Assembly: GCA_038227045.1 (NCBI GenBank)
Contig: JBBRQD010000116.1
Location: 1-16,816, forward strand
Reading direction: 5' to 3'
Length of the DNA stretch: 16,816 nucleotides
DNA from: JANXLS01 sp038227045
Lineage (GTDB): Bacteria > Planctomycetota > SZUA-567 > H5-PLA8
Shown: in pieces, positions 1 to 7,820 of the stretch
Position numbering within the stretch: the first letter of the stretch is position 1
Layout: each line of letters starts with the position of its first letter
The notes under the pieces: generated by a model
Database searches by the model: none
What the model saw: only the letters and a program-made list of their open reading frames with translations
Told to the model about the DNA's origin: nothing
Translations under genes and position numbers: made by a program

Positions 1-68
1 GTAAAACGGCGCTTTTTGTCCGGCTCTTCGTTGCGAACTTCAAGCGTTATCTCCTCTGGATAGCGCAT
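1..68 (-). CDS. Possible N-terminal fragment of an unidentified protein, cut by the window edge
   Basis: Read on the minus strand from an ATG at 66-68, 22 codons run without a stop to the left edge. They begin MRYPEEITLEVRNEEP, a mix of charged and hydrophobic residues that reads like ordinary protein. A GAGG lies about 10 bases upstream of the ATG, a weak ribosome-binding site. The frame also stays open upstream, so the start is not certain. The start codon sits inside the strong hairpin at 33-77, so the coding look could be a by-product of a palindromic repeat. The fragment is too short to assign a family. It would be divergent from ispF. Confidence 0.3.
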   Translation of the reverse strand, partial: MRYPEEITLEVRNEEPDKKRRF

Positions 69-77
69 GAAGTTCGC
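33..77. repeat. Strong hairpin / inverted repeat at the left edge
   Basis: The arms GCGAACTTCA (33-42) and TGAAGTTCGC (68-77) are perfect reverse complements over 10 bp. After one A/A mismatch the stem continues for about 8 more pairs (44-51 with 59-66, including one T-G wobble). The loop is about 7 bases. An 18-bp stem is unlikely by chance. The loop region on the minus strand reads TATCCAGAGGA, close to the loop of the hairpin near the right edge (16748-16768). It may be a dispersed palindromic repeat, or a structure over the start of the possible minus-strand gene. Confidence 0.6.
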
Positions 78-152
78 GCCTCGATCCGAACAAAAATCGC
101 TCGTTTTCCGCTCGCGCCCGGTTTTGAAACACTCTCTAAGCGGTACGGGCGT

Positions 153-211
153 GGCGGTTTTCCAGAGGCTAAAATCCTTCAAGGCAGCCGGAAAACCGCC
201 GCTCATTTTTT
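153..211 (+). terminator. Stem-loop followed by T6, terminator- or attenuator-like
   Basis: The 11-bp arms GGCGGTTTTCC (153-163) and GGAAAACCGCC (190-200) pair perfectly. Inside, GGCT (167-170) can pair with AGCC (186-189). Six Ts follow at 206-211, five bases after the stem. This is the form of a rho-independent terminator on the plus strand. No plus-strand gene is seen to its left, so it may end a transcript entering from outside the window or attenuate a leader reading into ispF, about 100 bases downstream. Confidence 0.45.
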
Positions 212-310
212 GGGCGATCAAAAGGGCATTAATATCGTGTCGTGTGGGAGTTCTCGACAGCCGATAAAAACGTATTAGACTCTACGGGTTGTACATTTTG
301 GAGCACTTTT

Positions 311-880
311 ATGTTTCGAGTCGGGATTGGAACGGACAGGCATCGGTTGGTCTTCGGCCGGAAGCTGATTGTCGGCGGAATCCACATCGATTATGCGAAA
401 GGCGCGCACGGACATTCGGACGCCGACGTGCTGGCGCACGCCGTAATCGACGCGCTTCTCGGGGCTGCGGGCATGGGCGATATCGGCCACCATTTTCCGG
501 ACAGCGATCCCAAGTGGAAGGACGTCGACTCCATGGAGCTATTGGCCCAAACAGTCGGCCTCCTGCGGCGCGCGGGTTTTGAAACGGTCAACGTCGACGC
601 CTCGGTGCATCTCGAAGAGCCCAAACTCGGCGCCTTGAAAATTCAAATGGCCAAAGCCATTGCCGACACGCTGAGAATCCCCCGCAACGCCGTGAACGTC
701 AAAGCCAAAACGGGCGAAGGGTGCGACTCGGTGGGCAAAAGCGAAGCGATCGAGGCCACGGCCATCGTGATGATCCAATTCAACGAAGCGATTCTGTTTG
801 AGAAAGAGAAGAAACAGCAAACGACAGTGACGCTGGGCAGGCGGGCAGGGACACAAATCCGCCGCGCGGAACCGACTTAA
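311..880 (+). CDS. ispF: 2-C-methyl-D-erythritol 2,4-cyclodiphosphate synthase
   Basis: This cytoplasmic enzyme of the MEP isoprenoid pathway cyclises CDP-methylerythritol 2-phosphate to the 2,4-cyclodiphosphate and releases CMP. The protein of 189 residues opens MFRVGIGTDRHRL. It carries the family's metal ligands as D9-x-H11 and H43, the HSDADVLAHAVIDALLGA block (about 35-52) and DIGHHFPD (57-64). The C-terminal signature is a variant, KAKTGEG, where many members read KATTTEG. The ATG at 311 is preceded by GGAG at 300-303, seven bases away. An in-frame GTG at 242 would add 23 residues unlike the family and is not favoured. The core ends near residue 157. The last 30 or so polar, basic residues are an extension beyond the usual length of about 160. 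It stands alone, converging on rpoN with 34 bases between. Confidence 0.95.
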   Translation: MFRVGIGTDRHRLVFGRKLIVGGIHIDYAKGAHGHSDADVLAHAVIDALLGAAGMGDIGHHFPDSDPKWKDVDSMELLAQTVGLLRRAGFETVNVDASVHLEEPKLGALKIQMAKAIADTLRIPRNAVNVKAKTGEGCDSVGKSEAIEATAIVMIQFNEAILFEKEKKQQTTVTLGRRAGTQIRRAEPT

Positions 881-914
881 TGACAATGGGCGCGGCGGTT
901 CACCCAAGTTCCGC

Positions 915-2420
915 TCAATACTCGCGCCGCTGCCGGCTGCTTGGAATATTCAGCTTCTCGCGATATTTCGCCACCGTTCTGCGCGCGATCTCCACGCCAT
1001 CGACCAGCAGTTTCGCCACGATCTCTTCGTCGCTCAGCGGTTTTTTCTTGTCTTCGCTTTTGACCATTTCGGCGATCTTCAACATGATCGCGCGGTTCGA
1101 TTCCGCCTCGCCTTCGCCCGTCGAGAATCCGCCGGTGAAGAAGTACTTCATCGCGTACAAGCCTTGCGGCGTCTGAACGTACTTTCCCGCCAGCGCACGC
1201 GAAACGGTCGAGACGTGCATGCCGATGCGTTCGGCCACTTCCTGCATCATCAGCGGCTTGAGATGCGACGGGCCGTGCTCGAAGAAATCCTTCTGAATGT
1301 CCACGATCTGCTGCGTAATCCGGTGGAGCGTATTGCGGCGCTGGATGACCGATTCCATCAGCCACATCGCGCTGCCCAGTTTTCCCATGATGTAGTCGCG
1401 CACCTTCTCGTCCTTCGATTCCTTCTTGAGCAGTTGCAGCGAATCGTTCGAAATGCGCAGGGTGGGCAGGAAATGTTCGTTGATGCGGATGGTCAACTGT
1501 CCCTCTATTTCATCGACGTGCACATCCGGGACGACGTACTGCGGGCGCCGTCCGCCAAAGCCCCGCCCGGGTTTCGGATTCAAATGCGCGATCACGCTGA
1601 CCGCTTCTTTGATGCGATCGACGCTGACACCCATGTCCTTTGCGATCTTTGGAAGCCGGTTGTGGCTTAAATCGTCGTAATGTTTTTCGATGAGCTTTTC
1701 TTCGAATTCGGTCTCGCCGGGCACGCGCCTCAATTGCAGGAGAAGACATTCCTGAACGCTGCGCGCACCCACGCCAGGGGGTTCGAACCCCTGGACCAAT
1801 TCGAGCGCCAACTCGGCTTCTTCGTCCGTGCAACCGCCCGGGAGAAGCTCCTGGCGAAAGCCGCTTTCCGTTTTGTAAAACAATTCCATCAAGGGAACTT
1901 TGAGGAATCCGCTTTCGTCAAGAGAACCGACAATCACCTCGGCAAGCTCTTTCAAGCGCGGTTCTTCCTTGGCGAGCTGCAATTGCTGCGCGAGATGCTC
2001 TTCGAGCGAGGTGGACGGCGCGGCGGTGTTGTTCATCGCCTCCATTTTGGCGTCTTCGTCGCCGCCTCCGCGCGAACCGGAACCACTGGAACGCGTATTG
2101 GGGTCGTTCCATTCGTTCATCAGGGATTCGAGGCGCTTGATGCGGGCTTCGGTTTCGTTGGTGGGTTCCTTCTCCTGCTTGGCGGTCTCTTTTTCTTCGC
2201 GCAGAATTTCCTTCAAGCCGTCCTTGGGTTTGTCGACATCGATTTCCTTGACCGGCTCGGCTTCCTTCAATTCAAGGCACGGATTCTCGACCAGTTCCTG
2301 ATTGATATTCTCCATCAAGTCCATCAGCGGCAGTTGCAGCATCTCAATGGACTGGATCATCTGCCGGGTCATGACCAGCTTCTGTTCCATCCGCTGCGAC
2401 AAATGTTGTGATATTTGCAT
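915..2420 (-). CDS. rpoN: RNA polymerase sigma-54 factor
   Basis: Sigma-54 directs RNA polymerase to -24/-12 promoters that need an AAA+ activator. The 501-residue protein has all parts. Region I (about 1-45) is glutamine- and leucine-rich, including MTRQMIQSIEMLQLPLMDL and ending ELVENP. An acidic, charged linker follows (about 46-110). The core-binding region contains GFEPPGVGARS. Near the C-terminus are a helix-turn-helix (VAERIGMHVSTVSRALAGKY) and the RpoN box ARRTVAKYRE (479-488), which reads the -24 element. The start chosen is the ATG at 2418-2420, which has GAGGT a few bases upstream. An ATG six codons earlier lies on that ribosome-binding site. The usual neighbours (lptB, hpf, ptsN) are absent, so it appears to be a single-gene unit. 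Its regulon cannot be read from this window. Confidence 0.96.
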   Translation of the reverse strand: MQISQHLSQRMEQKLVMTRQMIQSIEMLQLPLMDLMENINQELVENPCLELKEAEPVKEIDVDKPKDGLKEILREEKETAKQEKEPTNETEARIKRLESLMNEWNDPNTRSSGSGSRGGGDEDAKMEAMNNTAAPSTSLEEHLAQQLQLAKEEPRLKELAEVIVGSLDESGFLKVPLMELFYKTESGFRQELLPGGCTDEEAELALELVQGFEPPGVGARSVQECLLLQLRRVPGETEFEEKLIEKHYDDLSHNRLPKIAKDMGVSVDRIKEAVSVIAHLNPKPGRGFGGRRPQYVVPDVHVDEIEGQLTIRINEHFLPTLRISNDSLQLLKKESKDEKVRDYIMGKLGSAMWLMESVIQRRNTLHRITQQIVDIQKDFFEHGPSHLKPLMMQEVAERIGMHVSTVSRALAGKYVQTPQGLYAMKYFFTGGFSTGEGEAESNRAIMLKIAEMVKSEDKKKPLSDEEIVAKLLVDGVEIARRTVAKYREKLNIPSSRQRREY

Positions 2421-2469
2421 AACTACCTCGCCGTCCACCCGCTAAAAGTGCCATTCGTTTCGTGGCTAT

Positions 2470-2498
2470 AGTATATTGCAAATGAGAGATTGGTTCAG
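2470..2498 (-). promoter_or_regulatory. Predicted sigma70-type promoter of rpoN
   Basis: On the minus strand, CTGAAC (2493-2498) and TATACT (2470-2475) are separated by exactly 17 bases. The -10 matches TATAAT at five of six positions and the -35 matches TTGACA at four. Transcription would start near 2463 and give a leader of about 43 bases to the rpoN ATG. Position and spacing fit well. It is read from sequence only. Confidence 0.55.
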
Positions 2499-2544
2499 GA
2501 AAGTTTTCAAAATGCCGCATTAATGGCGAATCACGTGTGCAAGG

Positions 2545-2560
2545 TGGCATTGGTTTTGCT
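2545..2560 (+). promoter_or_regulatory. Sigma-54 (-24/-12) promoter-like motif
   Basis: TGGCATTGGTTTTGCT fits the sigma-54 form TGGCAYR-N4-TTGCW at nearly every position. The key GG (2546-2547) and GC (2558-2559) dinucleotides are separated by the required 10 bases. It points rightwards. A transcript starting near 2571 would run antisense to the small zinc protein gene, then on towards the DUF1549 gene. No suitable gene begins just downstream, so it may be chance, despite lying beside rpoN itself. Confidence 0.3.
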
Positions 2561-2610
2561 AATGCAACTATTGCGTTCACATTCGGAGAATTCGTTGGAT
2601 TCACAATCCA

Positions 2611-2991
2611 TTAATCCTCCAGCATCCGCTCATGGCCCTTCGGACAGGTGCCGCGGATACAATCGTGAAAGCCCTCCTCGTCGAAAACATCCCGCGTCTG
2701 CCAATGCGCCGCACAATAGCACGCGTTGCAGGCCGGACAATAAAATGGCGTGATTTCAAAATCGTGTGCATGCAGCAACCGCGCGTCGCCTCGTATAATA
2801 GCGCTCGACAAGTGCTCAATATCATTCGCGCCGACCCGGCATTCCATGCGGCCCGTCACGCCGGTCCGGTCAATTTCAAAACCATTGCCTATGTCGACAA
2901 GTTCGACAACACCCGCCGTCTCTCCGCAGATGCAACAGACGAAACGATGCTCGGCAACGGGTGATCCCGGATGTTGATGGTTCAAGGACAT
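2611..2991 (-). CDS. Small cysteine-rich, zinc-ribbon-like hypothetical protein
   Basis: I do not recognise a named family. The 126-residue protein has three cysteine clusters: FVCCICG (about 18-23), CPACNACYCAAHW (85-97) and CIRGTCPKGHERML (111-124). The spacing CxxC...CxxCxxCxC...CxxxxCxxGH strongly suggests two structural zinc sites. There is no signal peptide or membrane segment, so it is probably cytoplasmic. The start is uncertain. The ATG at 2989-2991 gives MSLNHQHPG. An ATG 13 codons upstream (3028-3030) has a slightly better purine-rich stretch before it and would give MMSLHTTQ. The gene is divergent from the large DUF1549 gene and lies about 190 bases upstream of rpoN on the same strand. 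The rpoN promoter falls in that gap, so the two are probably transcribed separately. Function is unknown. Confidence 0.75.
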   Translation of the reverse strand: MSLNHQHPGSPVAEHRFVCCICGETAGVVELVDIGNGFEIDRTGVTGRMECRVGANDIEHLSSAIIRGDARLLHAHDFEITPFYCPACNACYCAAHWQTRDVFDEEGFHDCIRGTCPKGHERMLED

Positions 2992-3047
2992 GGTGTATTT
3001 CCGCCGTTGTGTTGTATGCAAAGACATCATCTGATTCTCTTTGATTC

Positions 3048-3057
3048 AAAGCGCTTT
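3048..3057. promoter_or_regulatory. Perfect palindrome AAAGCGCTTT upstream of the DUF1549 gene
   Basis: AAAGCGCTTT is a 10-bp perfect palindrome in the 129-base divergent region between the zinc protein and the DUF1549 gene. A central CG flanked by A- and T-runs is the core form of LacI/CcpA-family operators. A TATTCT about 20 bases further right (3075-3080) could be a -10 element for the DUF1549 gene, which would put the palindrome near the -35. No matching regulator gene is in the window, so this is only a candidate. Confidence 0.3.
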
Positions 3058-3120
3058 ACCCCCGCCTTTAGGTGTATTCTTAGGGGTCGCGGATCGAAAC
3101 TTGAGAAAATAGGTTTTCAA

Positions 3121-6100
3121 ATGCATCGAACGATTGTCATTTTAACCGTGTGGCTGCTGTTTTCCACCGCGCTTCAAGCGAGTGAACTGGCACGGAAAAT
3201 CGAATTCAACCGCGACATTCGGCCGATTCTCTCCGAAAACTGCTTCCTCTGCCACGGCCCCGACAAAAATACCCGCAAGGCAAAAATGCGGCTGGATGTG
3301 CGCGAAGATGCCATCGCCAAGGAAGCCTTCGTCCCCGGCAAAGCCGACGCAAGCGAATTGGTTCAACGCATCTTCTCCAAAGATCCGGAACAGGTTATGC
3401 CGCCGCCGGAGACAAAAAAGACGCTCACGGACGCACAACGCGCGACACTCAAAGAATGGATCGCGCAGGGCGCGCCGTACGAGGCGCACTGGGCATATAC
3501 GCAGCTCAAACGCCCTGCCGTTCCGGATGTTCAAAACAAAAGCTGGGTGCGCAATCCGATCGACGCGTTCGTGCTAAAGCCACTGGAAGCCAAAGGCACG
3601 AAGCCGTCGGCGGAAGCCGATAAACGCATGTTGCTGCGCCGCCTGAGTCTCGATCTGATTGGCCTGCCGCCGACGCTGGATGAACTCAATACTTTTCTCG
3701 ACGACGCGAGTGCGAATGCGTACGAAAAACAAGTCGATCGCCTGCTCGCCTCGCCGCACTTCGGCGAACGCATGGCCGTCTGGTGGCTCGACGTGGCGCG
3801 CTTCACCGATACCGTCGGCTATCACGGCGACCAGAACCAGCGCATCTTTCCATATCGCGATTACGTGATTGATGCATTCAATAAAAGCAAGCCCTTCGAC
3901 ACCTTCACCATCGAACAGCTCGCCGGCGATCTGCTTCCGAATCTCACCGCCGAACAGCGCGTGGCGACGGGCTTCAACCGCTTGAACATGGTGACGCGCG
4001 AAGGCGGCGCGCAACCCAAAGAGTACATGGCCAAGTACGGCGCCGACCGCGTGCGCACCGTGGCGGGCGCGTGGCTCGGTTCGACAATGGGCTGCTGCGA
4101 ATGCCACGACCACAAATTCGATCCGTTCTCGACCAAAGATTTTTATTCGATGAAAGCCTTCTTCGCCGACATGAAACAATGGGGTGTCTACGCCGATTAT
4201 GGCTACACACCCAATCCGGATTTGAAAGGCTGGAGCAACGAGCATCCATTCCCGCCGGAGATCGTGGTCGAAAGTCCTTACTTGAAGCACCGCATCGAGC
4301 GGCTGCGCACGAAGATTGACGACGCCTGTGCCGGCAAGGCGCTCGACAAAACACAAACGGACGCGCTCGAAAAATGGCGCGCCGCAGCAGTCGCGTTCCT
4401 TGGCAAAAACCCGGACGGCTGGATGGCGCCACACGTCAACACCGAAGACACGACGCAGAAGATTGTCCCGCCGAAAAAAGGTAAAACTCCCGTCGAGAAG
4501 AAGACTGGCGAAACCGCGGCGACGGCTCCCGAAGCCGACAAAGAGAAACCTGTTGAAAAACCGGCGGAACCCGCCAATGCCGCCGTAACGCAGAGCCCCG
4601 ACGGAGCGTTGATTTTCAACGGAAAGGCCGTCAAAGGCGCAGAAGAGAAGTTGAAGATTTCACTTCCGACCGGCTGGATCGCTGCAATCCGCGTGGAACT
4701 TCTTCCGCTGGAAAAGTTCGACGGAAAATTCACGCGCGACGGTGCCGATGGCACCGCAATCGTGCTCAGCGCAACGATAAAGTCGAAGAAGGATGGCAAA
4801 GAAGCCAAGCTCGCGTTCTATCACGCCGAAGCCGACAATAAGGACGAAAAATACTCCAATGGCGAAGCGGTGTTGGGCGTGCTCGGCGGCTGGAAGACGG
4901 ACAGCAAGAATCCCAAAACAAAACAATCGGCAATTTGGCTGCTGGAAAAACCATTCGAAGCGGTTGAAGGCGACACGCTGACCGTTGCATTGAAAAGCGA
5001 CAACATCGGTTCAGTGCGAGTCGCCGTGTCGCCGTTCGGTTTCGAACGCCCGCAGGACATTGCGACAGCAGAATTCAAAAAGACACTGAGCGAGCCGCAG
5101 GAAAAGCACGATGCCGCCGGACGCGGCGCATTGCTGGCCGCGTTCACGCTCGGCAGCGGCGGTGACGCCGCGCTCGTCGAACGCCTTCGCGCCATCCGCA
5201 AAGAAATCTACGAATGCCGCGACGCGAAGGCGCACACGCTGGTCACCGAAGCAAAGGAACCCATCGAAACGCGAGTGCTCACGCGGGGAAACTTTTTGGA
5301 CGATACCGGCACGGTCGTCGAGCCGTCGGTGCCGCATTTCTTACCGCAACCCGCCGGCACCGAAAAACGCCGTCTGACGCGCCTGGATTTGGCGAAGTGG
5401 CTCGTCGCGCCCGAAAACCCGCTCACTGCCCGCGCGGTGATGAACCGCCTCTGGAAACAATTCTTCGGCAACGGACTTTCCATAGCCGTCGACGATCTTG
5501 GCGCGCAGGGCGAATGGCCCACGCACCCCGAACTGCTCGACTGGCTGGCGGCCGATTTCCGCGAAGGCGGCTGGGACTTCAAGCGCGCGATCAAGCAGAT
5601 TGTCGTATCGAACGCCTATCGCCAGGGTTCGAATCTGCGCGGCGAATTGCGCGAATGGGATCCACTCAACCGCTACCTTTCTTCGCAAAACCCGCGCCGC
5701 CTCGACGCCGAATTCGTGCGCGATAACGCGCTTTCCATCGCGGGATTGTTGAACCTCGATATCGGCGGCCCCAGCGCGAAGCCGTACCAGCCGCCCAACT
5801 ATTACGCAAACCTGCAATTCCCCAACCGCGACTACGTTCCCAACACCGACGAACGCGAATACCGCCGCGGCGTGTACATGCACTGGCAGCGCACGTTCCT
5901 GCATCCGATGCTCGCCAACTTCGACGCGCCGATGCGCGACGAATGCACCTGCACGCGCAGCGTCTCGAACACACCGCAACAGGCGCTGACACTGCTCAAC
6001 GATCCCGAATTCTTCGAAGCCGCACGCGTCTTCGCGCAACGCGTTTTGACGAGCGGCACGCCAAACGCGACCGACGCCGAGCGCATAGACCGGGCATTCC

Positions 6101-6324
6101 AAATCGCGCTGGCGCGACCGGTGAAACCGAAGGAAGCGGAGTCGCTCAAGAAATTCCTCGACGAACAGCGCGTTTATTTCAAAGCCAATCCGGCCGACGC
6201 GGAGAAAGTCTTGAAAGCGGGACTCGCGCCGATTGAGAAATCAGTCGCGCCGGATGAACTGGCCGCGTGGTCGGCGGTCGGACGGGTTGTGTTGAATTTG
6301 CATGAGACGATCACGAAGTATTAA
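3121..6324 (+). CDS. Secreted cytochrome-c (PSCyt1) / DUF1549 / DUF1553 protein
   Basis: This 1067-residue protein belongs to the large planctomycete-type PSCyt1-DUF1549-DUF1553 family. Its biochemical role is not established; it is often linked to breakdown of complex organic matter. A signal peptide (1-20, cleavage after LQA) is followed by a haem motif, C41-FL-C44-H45, in the PSCyt1 domain. DUF1549 begins near 141 (NPIDAFVLKPLE) and includes a second CxxCH, C325-CE-C328-H329, in the conserved context CCECHDHKFDPF. A Lys/Pro/Glu-rich linker (about 447-490) leads to a beta-rich domain (about 491-640) with lectin or adhesion character. DUF1553 runs from about 751 to the end (LTRAVMNRLWKQFFGNGL-type start). 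The ATG at 3121 is chosen because it leads directly into the signal peptide; upstream codons lack protein character. It pairs with the DUF1501 gene 24 bases downstream. Confidence 0.92.
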   Translation: MHRTIVILTVWLLFSTALQASELARKIEFNRDIRPILSENCFLCHGPDKNTRKAKMRLDVREDAIAKEAFVPGKADASELVQRIFSKDPEQVMPPPETKKTLTDAQRATLKEWIAQGAPYEAHWAYTQLKRPAVPDVQNKSWVRNPIDAFVLKPLEAKGTKPSAEADKRMLLRRLSLDLIGLPPTLDELNTFLDDASANAYEKQVDRLLASPHFGERMAVWWLDVARFTDTVGYHGDQNQRIFPYRDYVIDAFNKSKPFDTFTIEQLAGDLLPNLTAEQRVATGFNRLNMVTREGGAQPKEYMAKYGADRVRTVAGAWLGSTMGCCECHDHKFDPFSTKDFYSMKAFFADMKQWGVYADYGYTPNPDLKGWSNEHPFPPEIVVESPYLKHRIERLRTKIDDACAGKALDKTQTDALEKWRAAAVAFLGKNPDGWMAPHVNTEDTTQKIVPPKKGKTPVEKKTGETAATAPEADKEKPVEKPAEPANAAVTQSPDGALIFNGKAVKGAEEKLKISLPTGWIAAIRVELLPLEKFDGKFTRDGADGTAIVLSATIKSKKDGKEAKLAFYHAEADNKDEKYSNGEAVLGVLGGWKTDSKNPKTKQSAIWLLEKPFEAVEGDTLTVALKSDNIGSVRVAVSPFGFERPQDIATAEFKKTLSEPQEKHDAAGRGALLAAFTLGSGGDAALVERLRAIRKEIYECRDAKAHTLVTEAKEPIETRVLTRGNFLDDTGTVVEPSVPHFLPQPAGTEKRRLTRLDLAKWLVAPENPLTARAVMNRLWKQFFGNGLSIAVDDLGAQGEWPTHPELLDWLAADFREGGWDFKRAIKQIVVSNAYRQGSNLRGELREWDPLNRYLSSQNPRRLDAEFVRDNALSIAGLLNLDIGGPSAKPYQPPNYYANLQFPNRDYVPNTDEREYRRGVYMHWQRTFLHPMLANFDAPMRDECTCTRSVSNTPQQALTLLNDPEFFEAARVFAQRVLTSGTPNATDAERIDRAFQIALARPVKPKEAESLKKFLDEQRVYFKANPADAEKVLKAGLAPIEKSVAPDELAAWSAVGRVVLNLHETITKY

Positions 6325-6348
6325 ACGAATCCAATTTGGAGTCCCAAA

Positions 6349-7800
6349 ATGTTTCCTGTCGTTGACCCACAACAATTCCAACGCAACATCGCCCGCCGAA
6401 CCTTCCTCGCGAATTCCGCTTACGGCCTTGGAAGCGCGGCGCTGGCATGCCTGCTGAATCCCACTCTGATCGGCTCCGCGCGCGCGGAGGAACCCAAGGA
6501 TCAGCGCTGGCATGGCGTCATCTCGAAGCCGCATTTTCCGATCAAGGCCAAGCGCATCATCCATCTCTGCATGGCCGGCGGACCGTCGCATCTCGAAACG
6601 TTCGACTATAAAGAGGAATTGAAAAAGCTCGATGGCAAACCGTTTCCGGAATCGTTCACGAAGGGCCAGCAGCTCGCGCAGCTTCAGAACGCCGTGTTGA
6701 AAGCGCGCGGGCCGTTCTGCGGTTTCAAGAAATGCGGCAAGGCTGGAATCGAAATCTCCGATCTCTTTCCCAATATTCAAGCCATCGCCGACGACCTCTG
6801 CGTGATCCGATCGATGCAGACTGAGCAGATCAACCACGATCCCGCGCATGCGTTCATGAACACCGGCTCGATCGTCAAAGGCCGACCCAGCATGGGTTCG
6901 TGGCTCCTCTATGGATTGGGCGCGGAGAGCGAGAATCTTCCCGGGTTCATCGTGTTTACGTCGGCAGGAAAGACCGGGCAGCAGCCCGTGTCGGCGCGGC
7001 AGTGGTCCAGCGGATTTTTGCCGAGCAAATTTCAGGGCATTCAATTTCAATCGAAGGGCGACGCGGTCCATTACGTTGGCAACCCCGAAGGCATCTGCCA
7101 GAGCACGCAGCGGCAGGTCGTCGACGAGATTAACCGCCTCAACGGCATGCTCGCCGAAGAGCGGCTCGATCCCGAAATTCAGACGCGCATCGCTCAATAC
7201 GAGCTGGCCTTCAAGATGCAGAGTTCCGTCCCGGAACTCAGCGATTTCAGCAAGGAATCGAAAGAAACGCTCGCGGCATACGGCATCAAAACACCGGGCG
7301 ACGGCAGCTTCGCGTCGAACTGCCTGATGGCGCGCCGACTGGCCGAGCGCGGCGTGCGCATGATCCAACTCTATCATCGCGCGTGGGATCATCACGGCGG
7401 CATTGAAGCGGGAATGAAGTCCGCTGCAGCGGATGTGGACCAGTCGTCCGCCGCGCTGATCAAAGATCTGAAACAGCGCGGACTGCTCGACGACACGCTG
7501 GTTTTGTGGGGCGGCGAATTCGGCCGCACACCCATGGGGCAGGGCAGCGGGCGCGACCACCACATTCTCGCGTTCTCGGTCTTCATGGCCGGCGGCGGCG
7601 TCAAGCCCGGCATGGTCCATGGTGCGACCGACGAACTCGGCTACCGCGCGGTGGAAAACGTCGTCAATGTCCACGATCTGCACGCGACGATGCTGCGGCT
7701 TTTCGGCATCGACCACAAGCAACTGACGTTCAAATTCCAGGGACTCGACGGGCGTTTGACGGGCATCGCCGGGAATATTATTAAGGAACTCTGCGCGTAA
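6349..7800 (+). CDS. Tat-exported DUF1501 family protein
   Basis: DUF1501 proteins are sulfatase/alkaline-phosphatase-fold proteins of unknown substrate. They are almost always encoded next to a DUF1549/DUF1553 gene, as here (24-base gap, probably one operon). The 483-residue protein starts with a twin-arginine signal: R16-R17-TFL, a hydrophobic stretch, and an A44-R-A46 cleavage site before EEPKDQ. Family motifs follow in order: GGPSHLETFD (77-86), DPAHAFMNTGS, GGEFGRTP (about 388-395) and GRDHH (about 401-405), with a C-terminal FKFQGLDGRLTG. The acidic and histidine residues in these blocks are the likely metal ligands. GGAG at 6338-6341, seven bases before the ATG, supports the start. Tat export suggests the protein folds in the cytoplasm, perhaps around a metal, before export; its haem-bearing partner has a Sec-type signal. 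Confidence 0.92.
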   Translation: MFPVVDPQQFQRNIARRTFLANSAYGLGSAALACLLNPTLIGSARAEEPKDQRWHGVISKPHFPIKAKRIIHLCMAGGPSHLETFDYKEELKKLDGKPFPESFTKGQQLAQLQNAVLKARGPFCGFKKCGKAGIEISDLFPNIQAIADDLCVIRSMQTEQINHDPAHAFMNTGSIVKGRPSMGSWLLYGLGAESENLPGFIVFTSAGKTGQQPVSARQWSSGFLPSKFQGIQFQSKGDAVHYVGNPEGICQSTQRQVVDEINRLNGMLAEERLDPEIQTRIAQYELAFKMQSSVPELSDFSKESKETLAAYGIKTPGDGSFASNCLMARRLAERGVRMIQLYHRAWDHHGGIEAGMKSAAADVDQSSAALIKDLKQRGLLDDTLVLWGGEFGRTPMGQGSGRDHHILAFSVFMAGGGVKPGMVHGATDELGYRAVENVVNVHDLHATMLRLFGIDHKQLTFKFQGLDGRLTGIAGNIIKELCA

Positions 7801-7820
7801 AATAGCGCCGAATGTCCGCG

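Noticed and set aside
242..310. Upstream GTG start that would lengthen IspF by 23 residues
   Set aside because: The family begins at MFRVGIGTD; GGAG lies seven bases before the ATG at 311, and the extra residues have no homology-like character.
1774..1794. A tRNA T-arm look-alike: GGGGGTTCGAACCCC followed shortly by ACCA
   Set aside because: It lies in conserved rpoN codons (GFEPPGVGAR on the minus strand); no anticodon or D arm lies at the right distance, and CCA is not at the correct spacing.
6241..7722. A 493-codon open frame antisense to the DUF1501 gene
   Set aside because: The plus strand here encodes clear DUF1501 motifs and a Tat signal; the antisense peptide has no domain or signal and is explained by GC-rich codon bias.
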